Of a stretch of 64,000 bases of DNA, positions 1 through 8,577 are shown piece by piece. Position 1 is the first letter of the stretch; every line of letters starts with the position of its first letter. The translations under genes and the position numbers were made by a program. The DNA comes from Amycolatopsis pithecellobii. Its GTDB lineage: Bacteria > Actinomycetota > Actinomycetes > Mycobacteriales > Pseudonocardiaceae. The notes beneath the pieces are model-generated. The model searched no databases. It was not told where the DNA came from and was given only the letters and a program-made list of their open reading frames with translations. The DNA is taken from NCBI RefSeq assembly GCF_009707865.1, contig NZ_WMBA01000001.1, forward strand, positions 1-64,000, in the 5' to 3' direction.

Positions 1-1
1 T

Positions 2-1399
2 GCGGGGCTTTCGGGCGGGCGGGTTGCGCTTGCGGTGCGGCCGGGACTCGATTACGTGGCGGGTCTGTTCGGCGTCATGCACGCGGGCGCCACCGTCGTG
101 CCGACTTTTCCGCCGTCGGGCAGGCGAGCGGCGGAGCGGCTCGCGGCGATCTTGCGTGGCAGCTCCCCGCACGCCGTGATGGTGGGCGGCGGTCAGAAAC
201 GGGAGCGCGTACCAGCTGGGCTGCTGGTGCTGGAGATCAGCACCGCCGGTCCCGGTGAAGAGTTCGATTGCGTCCCGGCTGATCCTGCCCTACTGCAGTA
301 CACGTCCGGCTCCACTGCCGATCCCAAGGGGATCATGCTTACGCACGACAACCTGATGAGTAACTGCGCGGCGTTGACCGCCCATATCGGACACGAATCC
401 GACCGTGTCGGATTGACGTGGCTGCCGCCTTATCACGACATGGGACTCATCGGCACCCTCTTGTTCGCGCTGCACGGTGGCTGGCCGTTGGTGATGATGG
501 ATCCCGAGCATTTCGTACAGGCACCGGTCCGGTGGCTGCGCGCGGCCGCCGAGTTCGGTGCGACGATCACGGTGGCCCCGGCATTCGCGCTCGAGCTGTG
601 CACAAAGTCCATTTCGGACGATGAGCTCGCCTGAATCGATCTGTCCAAAATCCGGCAGCTGTTCTGCGGCTCCGAGCCGATTCAACCGAACGTCGTTGAC
701 GAGTTCGTCACGCGGTTCGAACCCTTCGGCCTGTCTTCCACCGCATTGATCCCGTGCTATGGCTTGGCTGAAGCGACCCTGTTCGTCGCCGGGAAACGGG
801 CCGGTCGGCAGGTCCGTGTCGACGGTGGCGTCGTCAGCTGTGGTGTGCCCGCGGCCGGGCACGAGGTCCGCATCGTCGATCCTGAGTCCGGAAACCCTTG
901 TCCGGACGGGGAAGTCGGCGAAATCCAAGTCCGCGGGCCGAACGTGGCCGCCGGATATTTCCACGATTCCGAGGCCACCGAAGCCGCGTTCCGCGCAGGG
1001 CCGCACCGAGACGCATTGCGAACCGGTGACCTCGGCTGCCTTCGTGACGGCGAACTGTTCGTGACCGGCAGGATCAGCGGCCTGATCGTGGTGGCCGGAC
1101 GCAACCTGCATCCCCAGGACGTCGAAGCGACCGCGAACACCTGTCATCCGGCCGTCTTCCGTTCGGTGGCGTTCAGCGTGCCCGGCGCCTCGGGCGAGGA
1201 CCTCGTGGTCGTCGCGGAACGGCGCGTCACCACTGGACTCGCCGACGCGCGCGCAGCAATCACCGCTGCGGTCACCGCGGCGCACGGAGTACGTCCCCGC
1301 GACGTCGAGTTCGTCGGGATCGGCCGCATCCCCAGGACTACCAGCGGAAAACTCCGCAGAGCCGAAGCGCGGCGCCGCTATCTCGAGGCAGCTGGATGA
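2..1399 (+). pseudogene. Fatty acyl-AMP ligase (FAAL), 5' end outside window, split by one in-frame TGA
   Basis: Frame 2 is open from the window edge and encodes an acyl-adenylating enzyme: the P-loop YTSGSTADPKG is followed by the FAAL-type motif WLPPYHDMGLIG and ends in a C-terminal ligase domain. The frame stops at a TGA at 632-634, just after SDDELA, and then continues without any frame change through IDLSKIRQLFCGSEPIQPN and YGLAEATLF to a TGA at 1397-1399. One base change (TGA to GGA or CGA) would restore a full enzyme. FAALs activate a fatty acid as its adenylate and load it onto an ACP, which fits the ACP and desaturases downstream. About 100 N-terminal residues lie outside the window. 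The stop may be a real nonsense mutation, a sequencing error or read-through; the 3' half alone lacks the nucleotide loop. Confidence 0.85.
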
Positions 1400-2274
1400 G
1401 AATTCTGCGGGTGTCCGCCTACGTCACGGTGATCGCCTCGACACTGGGCTTCGTCGGGGCCGTCATTTTTTCCAGCCGTTACGGACTCACCGGCATCGAC
1501 ATGGCACTGTTCGCCGTGATGTATCTGCTGACTTCCTTCGGCGTCGAGGGCGGCCTGCACCGCTTCTTCACCCACAAGTCCTATTCCGCCGGGCCGGGGA
1601 TGACCGTCCTGCTCGGCATAGCCGGCAGCATGGCGGCGCAAGGGCCGATCCTGTTCTGGACCTCGGTGCACCGCCGCCACCACGCCTTCGCCGACCGTGA
1701 CGGCGACCCACACTCGCCCCGCCCCGTCGGTCATGGCAGTTTCGCCCGGCTGAAGGGTATCTGGCACGGTCACCTGGGCTGGTTGTTCACTGTGGACCCC
1801 ACGTCCTGGCGATGGCACCGGCTCGTGCCGGAACTGCTGCGCGACCGTACAGTGGTCCGGCTGAACCGGCTCTATCCGGTGTGGGTACTGGCTGGCCTCG
1901 CCGTTCCCGCGCTGGCGGGATTGTTGCTCGACGGGAGCCCGCGAGGAGCTCTCGGCGGGTTCCTCTGGGGAGGCCTCGCCCGGATATTCGCGCTCCACCA
2001 CGTCACGTGGTCGGTCAACTCCTTCGGCCACCTAGTCGGCAACCGTCCACACCGGACACGGGATCGCAGCCATAACATCGCTTCGCTGGCCACGATCACG
2101 GTCGGCGGTTCCTGGCACAACAATCACCACGCCCAGCCCGCACTGGCACACAACCGGCAAGGTTTCTGGCAGTTCGACCTCACCGGCGAGATCATCCGGC
2201 TGCTCGAGCGCGCAGGCCTGGTCCACGACGTGCGCTACCCCGGGCGTTCCGTCCCGAAAGGAGTGACACGATGA
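1396..2274 (+). CDS. Membrane fatty-acyl desaturase 1 (polyyne-type cassette)
   Basis: This is a 292-residue integral-membrane di-iron desaturase of the acyl-CoA delta-9 (OLE1-like) family. The three histidine boxes are HRFFTH (55-60), HRRHH (92-96) and HNNHH (241-245), with two hydrophobic pairs between them. The ATG overlaps the ligase stop by four bases (ATGA), so translation is coupled. In polyyne pathways several such enzymes act in turn on an ACP-bound chain to make double and then triple bonds. Which bond this copy makes cannot be read from the sequence. All iron-binding histidines are present, so it is expected to be active. Confidence 0.88.
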   Translation: MRILRVSAYVTVIASTLGFVGAVIFSSRYGLTGIDMALFAVMYLLTSFGVEGGLHRFFTHKSYSAGPGMTVLLGIAGSMAAQGPILFWTSVHRRHHAFADRDGDPHSPRPVGHGSFARLKGIWHGHLGWLFTVDPTSWRWHRLVPELLRDRTVVRLNRLYPVWVLAGLAVPALAGLLLDGSPRGALGGFLWGGLARIFALHHVTWSVNSFGHLVGNRPHRTRDRSHNIASLATITVGGSWHNNHHAQPALAHNRQGFWQFDLTGEIIRLLERAGLVHDVRYPGRSVPKGVTR

Positions 2275-3212
2275 GGACGCTGGACCGCGGCATCGTTCGG
2301 CTGGACCCGAACAGCCTGCGAGTGAAGCGTTTTTCGGCACTGACGACGATGGTCCTGCCGCTGCTGGGCACGATCATGGCGGGGTACTTGCTGGTGACCC
2401 ACCGCTTCACCACCGCGGACATCTACCTGTTCACCGGGATGTACTGCCTCCACATCGCCGGGGTCACCATCGGGCTGCACCGCTACGTGACCCACCGGTC
2501 TTTCAAGACTTCCCGCTGGATGCAGGACATCCTCATGGTGGCCGGGGGAATGGCCGCGCAGGGGCCGCTGCTGTTCTGGGTGGCCACCCATCGTCGCCAC
2601 CACCGCTTCGCCGACCACGAAGGCGATCCGCACTCACCCAACCTGCACGGCGCCGGCTGGCGGCAGCGGCTGCGCGGCCTCTGGTACGCCCACATGCCGT
2701 GGATGCTGAGCGATGAATCGACCCGGTGGAGTGTCTTCGCCCCTGACATTCTGCGCGACCGCCATCTGGTCGCACATCACCGCTTCTACCCTTACTGGGT
2801 GCTGGCCGGCCTCGCGCTGCCGGCGCTGATCGGGTTTGCCGCCGGCGGCACGCTGTGGACCGCGTTCACCGGCCTGATCTTCGGTGGCTTCGCCCGGATC
2901 TTCGCAGCGAACCAGGCATCGTGGTGCGTCGGCTCCATCTGCCACGCCTTCGGCCGCCGCCCGTTCACCAACAACGACCGGAGCACGAATCTTTGGTGGG
3001 TGGCGGTACTCACCTTCGGCGAGGGGCTGCAGAACAACCACCACGCCTTCCCCCGCTCCTACCGGCACGCCGTGCACTGGTGGGAGCCCGACGTGAGTGG
3101 ATGGATCATCGCCGTGCTGGGGAGAGCAGGACTCGTGTGGGGCTTGCGCAGCCCGAGTCCGGTACTCGTGTCGAAACGGTTGAAGACAAGGGAAACCATG
3201 GGAAAGGACTGA
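2271..3212 (+). CDS. Membrane fatty-acyl desaturase/acetylenase 2
   Basis: This 313-residue paralogue of the preceding desaturase overlaps it by four bases and has an AAAGGAG ribosome-binding site. It carries HRYVTH (70-75) and HRRHH (107-111), but its third box reads QNNHH (254-258), so the first histidine is replaced by glutamine. In structurally known stearoyl-CoA desaturases that histidine is an iron ligand, so the change may alter the di-iron site and the chemistry, for example toward acetylenase activity (inference). The two tandem copies probably arose by duplication and then specialised. Confidence 0.87.
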   Translation: MRTLDRGIVRLDPNSLRVKRFSALTTMVLPLLGTIMAGYLLVTHRFTTADIYLFTGMYCLHIAGVTIGLHRYVTHRSFKTSRWMQDILMVAGGMAAQGPLLFWVATHRRHHRFADHEGDPHSPNLHGAGWRQRLRGLWYAHMPWMLSDESTRWSVFAPDILRDRHLVAHHRFYPYWVLAGLALPALIGFAAGGTLWTAFTGLIFGGFARIFAANQASWCVGSICHAFGRRPFTNNDRSTNLWWVAVLTFGEGLQNNHHAFPRSYRHAVHWWEPDVSGWIIAVLGRAGLVWGLRSPSPVLVSKRLKTRETMGKD

Positions 3213-3214
3213 GC

Positions 3215-3505
3215 ATGTTCCGGCGGCGAATCAAGGTTCTTGACGGCCCGGTGAGCACCGATCGTCTCCGGGAGTGGCTGGTCGGGCAGCTGTCCGAATA
3301 CCTGGACATCCCGGCCTCGGAGGTCGACCCGGACAAGGATTTCGAGTCGTACGGTCTCGATTCCCGTGCGGGTATGCAGATTTCGGGCAAGCTGGAAAAG
3401 CTGCTCGAACGCCGGCTGTCACCGGCGGTCCTCTATGAACACAGTTCGATCAACGCACTGGCGGACCACCTGGTGGCGAGCGGAACCGACGATGACCCGA
3501 GCTGA
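3215..3505 (+). CDS. Acyl carrier protein
   Basis: This is a stand-alone 96-residue carrier protein with the phosphopantetheine motif YGLDSRAGMQIS, the attachment serine being about residue 50. It begins two bases after the second desaturase and overlaps the third by 14 bases. A dedicated ACP next to a FAAL and membrane desaturases is the hallmark of bacterial alkyne and polyyne assembly (JamABC, TtuABC, Cay-type), where the chain is desaturated while tethered to it. A phosphopantetheinyl transferase is not in the window, so one must act in trans. Confidence 0.9.
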   Translation: MFRRRIKVLDGPVSTDRLREWLVGQLSEYLDIPASEVDPDKDFESYGLDSRAGMQISGKLEKLLERRLSPAVLYEHSSINALADHLVASGTDDDPS

Positions 3506-4565
3506 CCGAGCGAATCCGGCCTTGGCCGAGTTCCTGGAGAAGTCTCGCCGCCTGGAAGGAAAACGGCTCACCGAGTCCATCCCCAAGGAGTACTTCGAGC
3601 CCCGGGTCGGCAGGGGACTGGTGGGCTTCCTGCTCAGTGTGGGCATCTACGGCGGGTCGGTAGCCGGTGTCCTGCTCGCACCGCACTGGCTCCTGTGGAT
3701 TCCCTTGTGGATCACCGCGGGTCTCGGCGGCTGGGGGTTGCATTGCATCGCGCACGACTGCGGCCACGGCTCCTTCTCCCGCTCGCGCGGGCTCAATGTG
3801 CTCGTTGGCAGTGTCGCGCTGATGCCCCTGCTGTATCCGTTCCACTCCTGGCGGCACGTGCACAACATGCACCATGCGCACACCAACAACATCGAACTCG
3901 ATACCGACTGGCGCCCGCTGCCACCGCATCTGTACGACCGGCTGTCCCCACTGGGCAAGGTCGTCTATGCCGGTACCCGGACCTGGGCGTTCTGGGGTGG
4001 CACCATTCGCTACTGGTGGGTTTCCGGCTTCCGCCCCGGCTTCTTCCCGAAGGCTTCGATGCGCCGCGAAGTCCGGCGCTCGATCGCGTTCACCGTCGTG
4101 GCCGGCGTGGCACACCTGAGCATGCTGGTGGCGGTCGCGGGTCCGGAGGCGTTGCTCACCGGGTTCCTCGCGCCGTGGCTGGCCGGACATCTGTGGTTCA
4201 GCGCCACCACACTCATGCACCACAGCGCGAGTGATCTGCCCTTCCTCGACTCACGTCAGTGGACCCGGAACGCGGGCAGGTTGCTGATGACCACCGACTA
4301 TACCTACCCGGCACCGCTGCGCCTGCTGACGCACAACATCTCGATCCACACGCCACACCACGTGGCACCGGCAATCCCGTTCTACAACCTGCCCCAAGCC
4401 CAAGCGGCGCTCAAACAAGCACATCCCGGCATGGTCCGTGAGCACAAGCTCACCCCGGCCGCCCTCTGGGACATCCTCAGGAATTTGCACCTGCACGACG
4501 CCGAGCATGGTGGCTTCTATCAGGACTTCGGCCGCAGACCGGTACCGCCGAGGGAGACGACATGA
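3492..4565 (+). CDS. Membrane fatty-acid desaturase 3 (FADS/delta-12 type)
   Basis: This 357-residue protein belongs to a different desaturase subfamily from the two upstream copies. Its histidine boxes are HDCGH (88-92), HNMHH (124-128) and HTPHH (286-290), set among four hydrophobic segments. ATG 3492 was chosen because it lies just inside the ACP 3' end, and the protein then begins with a polar N-terminus before the first membrane span. Caryoynencin-type clusters also pair two OLE1-like desaturases with one enzyme of this type placed after the ACP gene, and the same order is seen here. It probably extends unsaturation on the ACP-bound chain. Confidence 0.87.
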   Translation: MTRADRANPALAEFLEKSRRLEGKRLTESIPKEYFEPRVGRGLVGFLLSVGIYGGSVAGVLLAPHWLLWIPLWITAGLGGWGLHCIAHDCGHGSFSRSRGLNVLVGSVALMPLLYPFHSWRHVHNMHHAHTNNIELDTDWRPLPPHLYDRLSPLGKVVYAGTRTWAFWGGTIRYWWVSGFRPGFFPKASMRREVRRSIAFTVVAGVAHLSMLVAVAGPEALLTGFLAPWLAGHLWFSATTLMHHSASDLPFLDSRQWTRNAGRLLMTTDYTYPAPLRLLTHNISIHTPHHVAPAIPFYNLPQAQAALKQAHPGMVREHKLTPAALWDILRNLHLHDAEHGGFYQDFGRRPVPPRETT

Positions 4566-5773
4566 CCACGACCCAGAACGCGATCGGACCCAGCGAAGCA
4601 CTGGGCACACTGTTCACGCCCTCGGGCAAACGAAATCCCTATCCGCTCTACGAAGCACTCAGGGAACTGGGTCCCGTGGTCAAGCTCGGGCCGAAACTCG
4701 TGTTCGCGCAGGGACACGACGCCTGCACGGACGCGCTGCGCGAGCCGGGACTGCTGGTCACCGACGCGTCCGTGCACAGCAAGACCGGGATGCTCGAACA
4801 TTCCTCGTGGCAGTGCTTCACGAAGATCATGATGTTCAGCAATGGCACCGACCACGACCGTCTGCGGACTTTCTCCCGCTGGGCCTACAATCCCCAGAGC
4901 ATCACCGGGCTGAGGTCGACGATCGAAGACAAGGCCACGGGGCTGGCGCAGCGCTTGACCGCCTGGGCGGGTGACCCCGTCGACCTGGTGGAGGAGTTCA
5001 GCTCACGGCTCACGCTGGCCGTGACCGGCGAGCTCTACGGCATCCCGTTGTCCGACCAGCTGATGCTGCGCTCCGCCATAGCGAACACGACCACCGCGTT
5101 CGAACCGGTCTTCGACCTCTCGGAGCTGGCTGACGGAGACGCCGGAATGGACGTCCTGGTCGACTACATGGCCGGACTGGCGGACAGCCGTCGCCGCGAA
5201 CCCCGCGACGACGTCGCCACCAGGATGGTCCACGAGGCGGACGCGACCGGGACGGTCACCAGCGACGAGCTGGTGGCGGGGCTGGTCATGTTCCTCATCG
5301 CGGGTGTGCAGAGTCCCAGCGATCTCATCGCGGGCACGATCCGGATGGCGCTGCTGAAACCCGCGGAGTGGCAGGCTGCCGACGCGGAAGCCTTCGTGAC
5401 CGAAGTACTGCGCTTCGATGCCCCGAGCCAGGTTCTCACCAGGGTCGCCGGATGCGACGTCGTCCTCGCCGGCGTGCCGGTCGCCGAAGGTGCCCGGGTG
5501 ATGTTGCTGCTGGCCGCCGCCAATCGCGATCCGTCCCGTTACGACGAACCAGACGTCTTCCGACCCCACCGGAGCCCGAACCGGCCGCTGTCGTTCGGTT
5601 TCGGCATGCACTATTGCCTCGGCGCCCAACTCGCTCGCATGCAGGCCGAGATCGGGCTCACCACCCTCGCCCACCACTTTCCCCACATGACACTCGAAGA
5701 CGAGCCTCGCTATCGCGACCAGCTCGTTCAGCGCGGCCTTGCGCGGCTGCCCGTCCGGCTGCGGCCACGCTGA
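4562..5773 (+). CDS. Cytochrome P450 (polyyne cassette)
   Basis: This is a 403-residue bacterial class I P450. The haem-binding loop is FGFGMHYCLGAQ with the cysteine at about residue 352, and the K-helix glutamate lies in TEVLRFD. The I-helix reads FLIAGVQSPSD, where AG-x-E/D-T is usual, so the normal acid-alcohol pair is Gln-Ser. The gene overlaps the third desaturase by four bases. In caryoynencin biosynthesis the P450 (CayG) hydroxylates the polyyne chain next to the alkynes, and a similar late role is likely. No ferredoxin is encoded beside it. The altered I-helix could mean non-standard oxygen activation or a non-hydroxylating reaction. Confidence 0.88.
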   Translation: MTTTQNAIGPSEALGTLFTPSGKRNPYPLYEALRELGPVVKLGPKLVFAQGHDACTDALREPGLLVTDASVHSKTGMLEHSSWQCFTKIMMFSNGTDHDRLRTFSRWAYNPQSITGLRSTIEDKATGLAQRLTAWAGDPVDLVEEFSSRLTLAVTGELYGIPLSDQLMLRSAIANTTTAFEPVFDLSELADGDAGMDVLVDYMAGLADSRRREPRDDVATRMVHEADATGTVTSDELVAGLVMFLIAGVQSPSDLIAGTIRMALLKPAEWQAADAEAFVTEVLRFDAPSQVLTRVAGCDVVLAGVPVAEGARVMLLLAAANRDPSRYDEPDVFRPHRSPNRPLSFGFGMHYCLGAQLARMQAEIGLTTLAHHFPHMTLEDEPRYRDQLVQRGLARLPVRLRPR

Positions 5774-5782
5774 TCCGACGGC

Positions 5783-7612
5783 TCAGCCGAACTGCAGTTC
5801 CGGCGAGTACCGGTCGAACCAGTAGTGCAGGTCCAGTATCCGGTCGAGGCCGATGCGCTGGGTCGCCGACATCGTGGCAGGGTCCAATTCGGACAACCGT
5901 TCGGCCCATCCGCGGTCCATCAGGGAAAACACCGGAGCGTCCGGTTCGGCCAGGATCTCCTTTGTCTGCTGCTGCAGGGCAGCCGCGTAGCCCGGGTCCT
6001 GAGTGGACGGATACACACTCTTGACCCGGTCCCGAACCGAAGGTGGCAGCACATGTTCGGTGGCGCGTCGTAGCAGGCTCTTTTCCCTGCCGTCGAACGT
6101 TTTCAGGGCCCACGGGGTGTTGTAGACGTACTCCACGAGCCGGTGGTCGCAGAACGGGACGCGTACCTCGAGCCCGACGGCCATCGATGCCCGGTCCTTC
6201 CGGTCCAGCAGTATCCGGACGAACCGGGTCAGGTGGAGGTGGCAGATCGTGCGCATTTTCCGGTCTTGTTCGCTCTCCCCGTCGAGGTGATCGACTTGAG
6301 CGATGGCGGTCCGGTACTGGTCGCCGATGTAGCCGGGCAGGTCCAGTGTCGCGCGAACGTCCGCACGGAGAGACGGGGCCCAATCACTGGTGAGGCTCAT
6401 CCGGCCGAGCCAGGGAAAGGTCGGCGAGTCGACCACCGCGTCGTCGTGGAACCAGCGGTACCCGCCGAACACCTCGTCCGCCGATTCGCCGGACAGGGCC
6501 ACGGTCGAGTGCTGTCGGACCGCCTTGAACAACAGGTACAACGAGGTGTCGAAGTCACCGAGCCCAGCCGGCATATCCCGTGCCGCGAGCACCTTGAGCC
6601 GGACTTCCGGGTCACTCAACTCGGCGGGGTTGAGCACGATGTCCCGATGCTCGGAGCCGACCAGTCCGGCGACATCGCGGATGAACGGCGAGTCCGGCGT
6701 GTCCCGTACCTCGTCCGCACGGAAGTTCTCCTCCTGGCTGAAGAAGTCGACCGAGAAGGTCCGCAGCCGCTCACCCCGTTCAGCCAGTCGCGCCGCGGCG
6801 AGACCCGTGATCGCACTCGAGTCGAGCCCGCCGGAGAGCAGGACGCAGCGGGGTACGTCGGCGATCAGCTGCCGGTGCACAATGTCGGTCATCAGCTCGC
6901 GTACCTTGCCGACGGTGGTCTCCTGGTCGTCGAGGTGCCGGGCCGCGTCGAGTTGCCAGTACGTCCGCCGGCGAATCCCGGACCGGTCCACGGTCACGAG
7001 GGTGGCCGGCTCGACTTCGTACATGCCTTTCCACAGCGCCCAGCCCGGGGCTTTCGTCTGTGCCATCAGTTCGCGCAGGCCATCGGCATCGACCACCTTG
7101 CGTGCCAACGGATTCGCCAGGATCGCCTTCGGCTCCGAGCCGAACAGCACGCCATCGCTGGTGGGGTAGTAGTAGAACGGTTTGATGCCCATGCGGTCGC
7201 GGATCATGACGAGCTTATCCTCGCGCTCGTCCCAGATCGCGAAGGCGTACATGCCGTTGAGGTGATCGACAACCGCGTCGCCCCATTCGAGATACCCGTG
7301 CAGCACGACCTCGGTGTCGCTGTCGGTCGCAAACCGGTGGCCCCGTTGGGAAAGCTCCGCCCGCAGCTCAGTGAAGTTGTACACCTCACCGCTGTAGACC
7401 ATGGCGGCGAGCCCGGTCTCGGCCATCGGCTGCCTGCCGCCGGGCAGGTCGATGATGGCGAGACGGCGGTGGCCCAGCGCCACATCTGGCCGGATCCAGC
7501 TGCCGGAGTCGTCGGGGCCGCGGCACGCCATCGTCCCGGTCATCGCGTCGATGACCTCCCGGTGCTGTGTCAGGTCCCGGTCGAAGGAGAGCCATCCTGC
7601 AATTCCGCACAT
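5783..7612 (-). CDS. asnB: Asparagine synthase (glutamine-hydrolysing), class B
   Basis: The 609-residue protein begins Met-Cys-Gly-Ile, so Cys2 is the glutaminase nucleophile. The N-terminal class II amidotransferase domain is followed by a synthetase domain with the PP-loop SGGLDSS at 260-266. The start is fixed by the AGGAGGT ribosome-binding site just upstream. The enzyme makes asparagine, or another amide, from a carboxylate, glutamine and ATP. It converges on the P450 with nine bases between stops. AsnB homologues in biosynthetic clusters often amidate the product carboxyl group, so it could cap the polyyne acid, but ordinary asparagine supply is equally possible. Confidence 0.9.
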   Translation of the reverse strand: MCGIAGWLSFDRDLTQHREVIDAMTGTMACRGPDDSGSWIRPDVALGHRRLAIIDLPGGRQPMAETGLAAMVYSGEVYNFTELRAELSQRGHRFATDSDTEVVLHGYLEWGDAVVDHLNGMYAFAIWDEREDKLVMIRDRMGIKPFYYYPTSDGVLFGSEPKAILANPLARKVVDADGLRELMAQTKAPGWALWKGMYEVEPATLVTVDRSGIRRRTYWQLDAARHLDDQETTVGKVRELMTDIVHRQLIADVPRCVLLSGGLDSSAITGLAAARLAERGERLRTFSVDFFSQEENFRADEVRDTPDSPFIRDVAGLVGSEHRDIVLNPAELSDPEVRLKVLAARDMPAGLGDFDTSLYLLFKAVRQHSTVALSGESADEVFGGYRWFHDDAVVDSPTFPWLGRMSLTSDWAPSLRADVRATLDLPGYIGDQYRTAIAQVDHLDGESEQDRKMRTICHLHLTRFVRILLDRKDRASMAVGLEVRVPFCDHRLVEYVYNTPWALKTFDGREKSLLRRATEHVLPPSVRDRVKSVYPSTQDPGYAAALQQQTKEILAEPDAPVFSLMDRGWAERLSELDPATMSATQRIGLDRILDLHYWFDRYSPELQFG

Positions 7613-7961
7613 CTCTACCTCCTATGGCGACCTCACCGGATCCGAAAACGACGGTCAATGCCCCGAAGAACAACCTGCCCGATCACCCTCGGATGCGTGG
7701 TCCACTGGGCGCTCTGCGCCGTTTCGTCTCGGTGACCGGCGGGGACGTAACGCTCGACCGGGTCATTGTCAGCTGGGCGTAACGGCTGCTTTCCACGGGC
7801 CTTTTCCGGGGGCCGGGTGAGAAAAGGGGCGGCGTTGGCGAAAGTGAGCCGCGCCGGAGCATCTGGATACGAATGGCGAACCCTGTCGCCGATCCGTCGC
7901 TGTGCAGTGATTTCCCATTAACACAACAAAACCCGGCCGCTCCCGCTAGGCAGTGCGACAG
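7613..7961. other. Divergent intergenic region between asnB and the DUF488 gene
   Basis: These roughly 350 bases hold the divergent promoters of asnB (leftward, strong AGGAGGT site at about 7616-7622) and the DUF488 gene (rightward). No reading frame with plausible codon use was found. A 7-bp stem (CCTTTTC at 7800-7806, GAAAAGG at 7821-7827) has no U-tract and is not a convincing terminator. Confidence 0.5.
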
Positions 7962-8441
7962 ATGACCCACGGACTTGTGTCGGTCGGCTACGAGGGCAGG
8001 ACAATCGAGGACACGGTCACTGCATTGATGGCGATGGGGGTGCACACGGTCGCGGACGTGCGGCTCAACGCCATCAGCAGGAAGCCCGGATTTTCGAAGT
8101 CACGGCTCCGCGAGGCGCTGGCAGCGGCGGGGATCGAGTACCGGCACCTGCGCAGCCTGGGCAACCCTAAGGACAACCGCACGCCGTTCTGGTCAGGACA
8201 GGTCGAGGAAGGTCGACGCGTGTTCAAGGGTGCGCTGGATAATGAGGCGGCGGTCGACTCCCTTCGCGAACTCGCCGAGCTGGCGTCGGATCGCGTTGTC
8301 GCCGTGCTGTGTTTCGAGGCCGATCAGGCGATGTGTCATCGACAGGTCGTCATCGACGAAGTGGTGGCCCGCGGCCAATGCCCGTGGCGACGCCGGCGGG
8401 TCAGGATACCTTTGCGGGCCAGTAGACGCCCAGAATGCTGA
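7962..8441 (+). CDS. DUF488 family protein
   Basis: This 159-residue protein opens with VSVGYEGRTIEDTVTAL and has VHTVADVRLNAISRKPGFSK, the conserved core of DUF488. Near the end it has the cysteine-containing segment CFEADQAMCHRQ, also typical of the family. ATG 7962 is preferred to a GTG three codons upstream. The biochemical role of DUF488 is not established; members are small cytoplasmic proteins often found in mobile or accessory DNA. It lies between asnB and an integrase remnant and shows no link to either cluster. Confidence 0.82.
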   Translation: MTHGLVSVGYEGRTIEDTVTALMAMGVHTVADVRLNAISRKPGFSKSRLREALAAAGIEYRHLRSLGNPKDNRTPFWSGQVEEGRRVFKGALDNEAAVDSLRELAELASDRVVAVLCFEADQAMCHRQVVIDEVVARGQCPWRRRRVRIPLRASRRPEC

Positions 8442-8577
8442 AGGTGTGGTGCGGCTTGGCCTGGTTGTCTGGCGCCGCCCTGTGCCGTTTCCGATCCGCG
8501 CTCTTCGGTGGTAGGTCGAGACTTGCCGGGTGGAGGATCGGGAGTGCCTCAAAGCCAGGCTATGGATGGTGATCACT

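Noticed and set aside
632-634. Selenocysteine codon at the in-frame TGA of the acyl-AMP ligase
   Set aside because: The family has no catalytic Cys/Sec at this loop position and no selenocysteine-insertion hairpin was evident.
7800-7827. Hairpin as a transcription terminator
   Set aside because: The 7-bp stem has a 14-base loop and no T-run, and no gene ends just before it.
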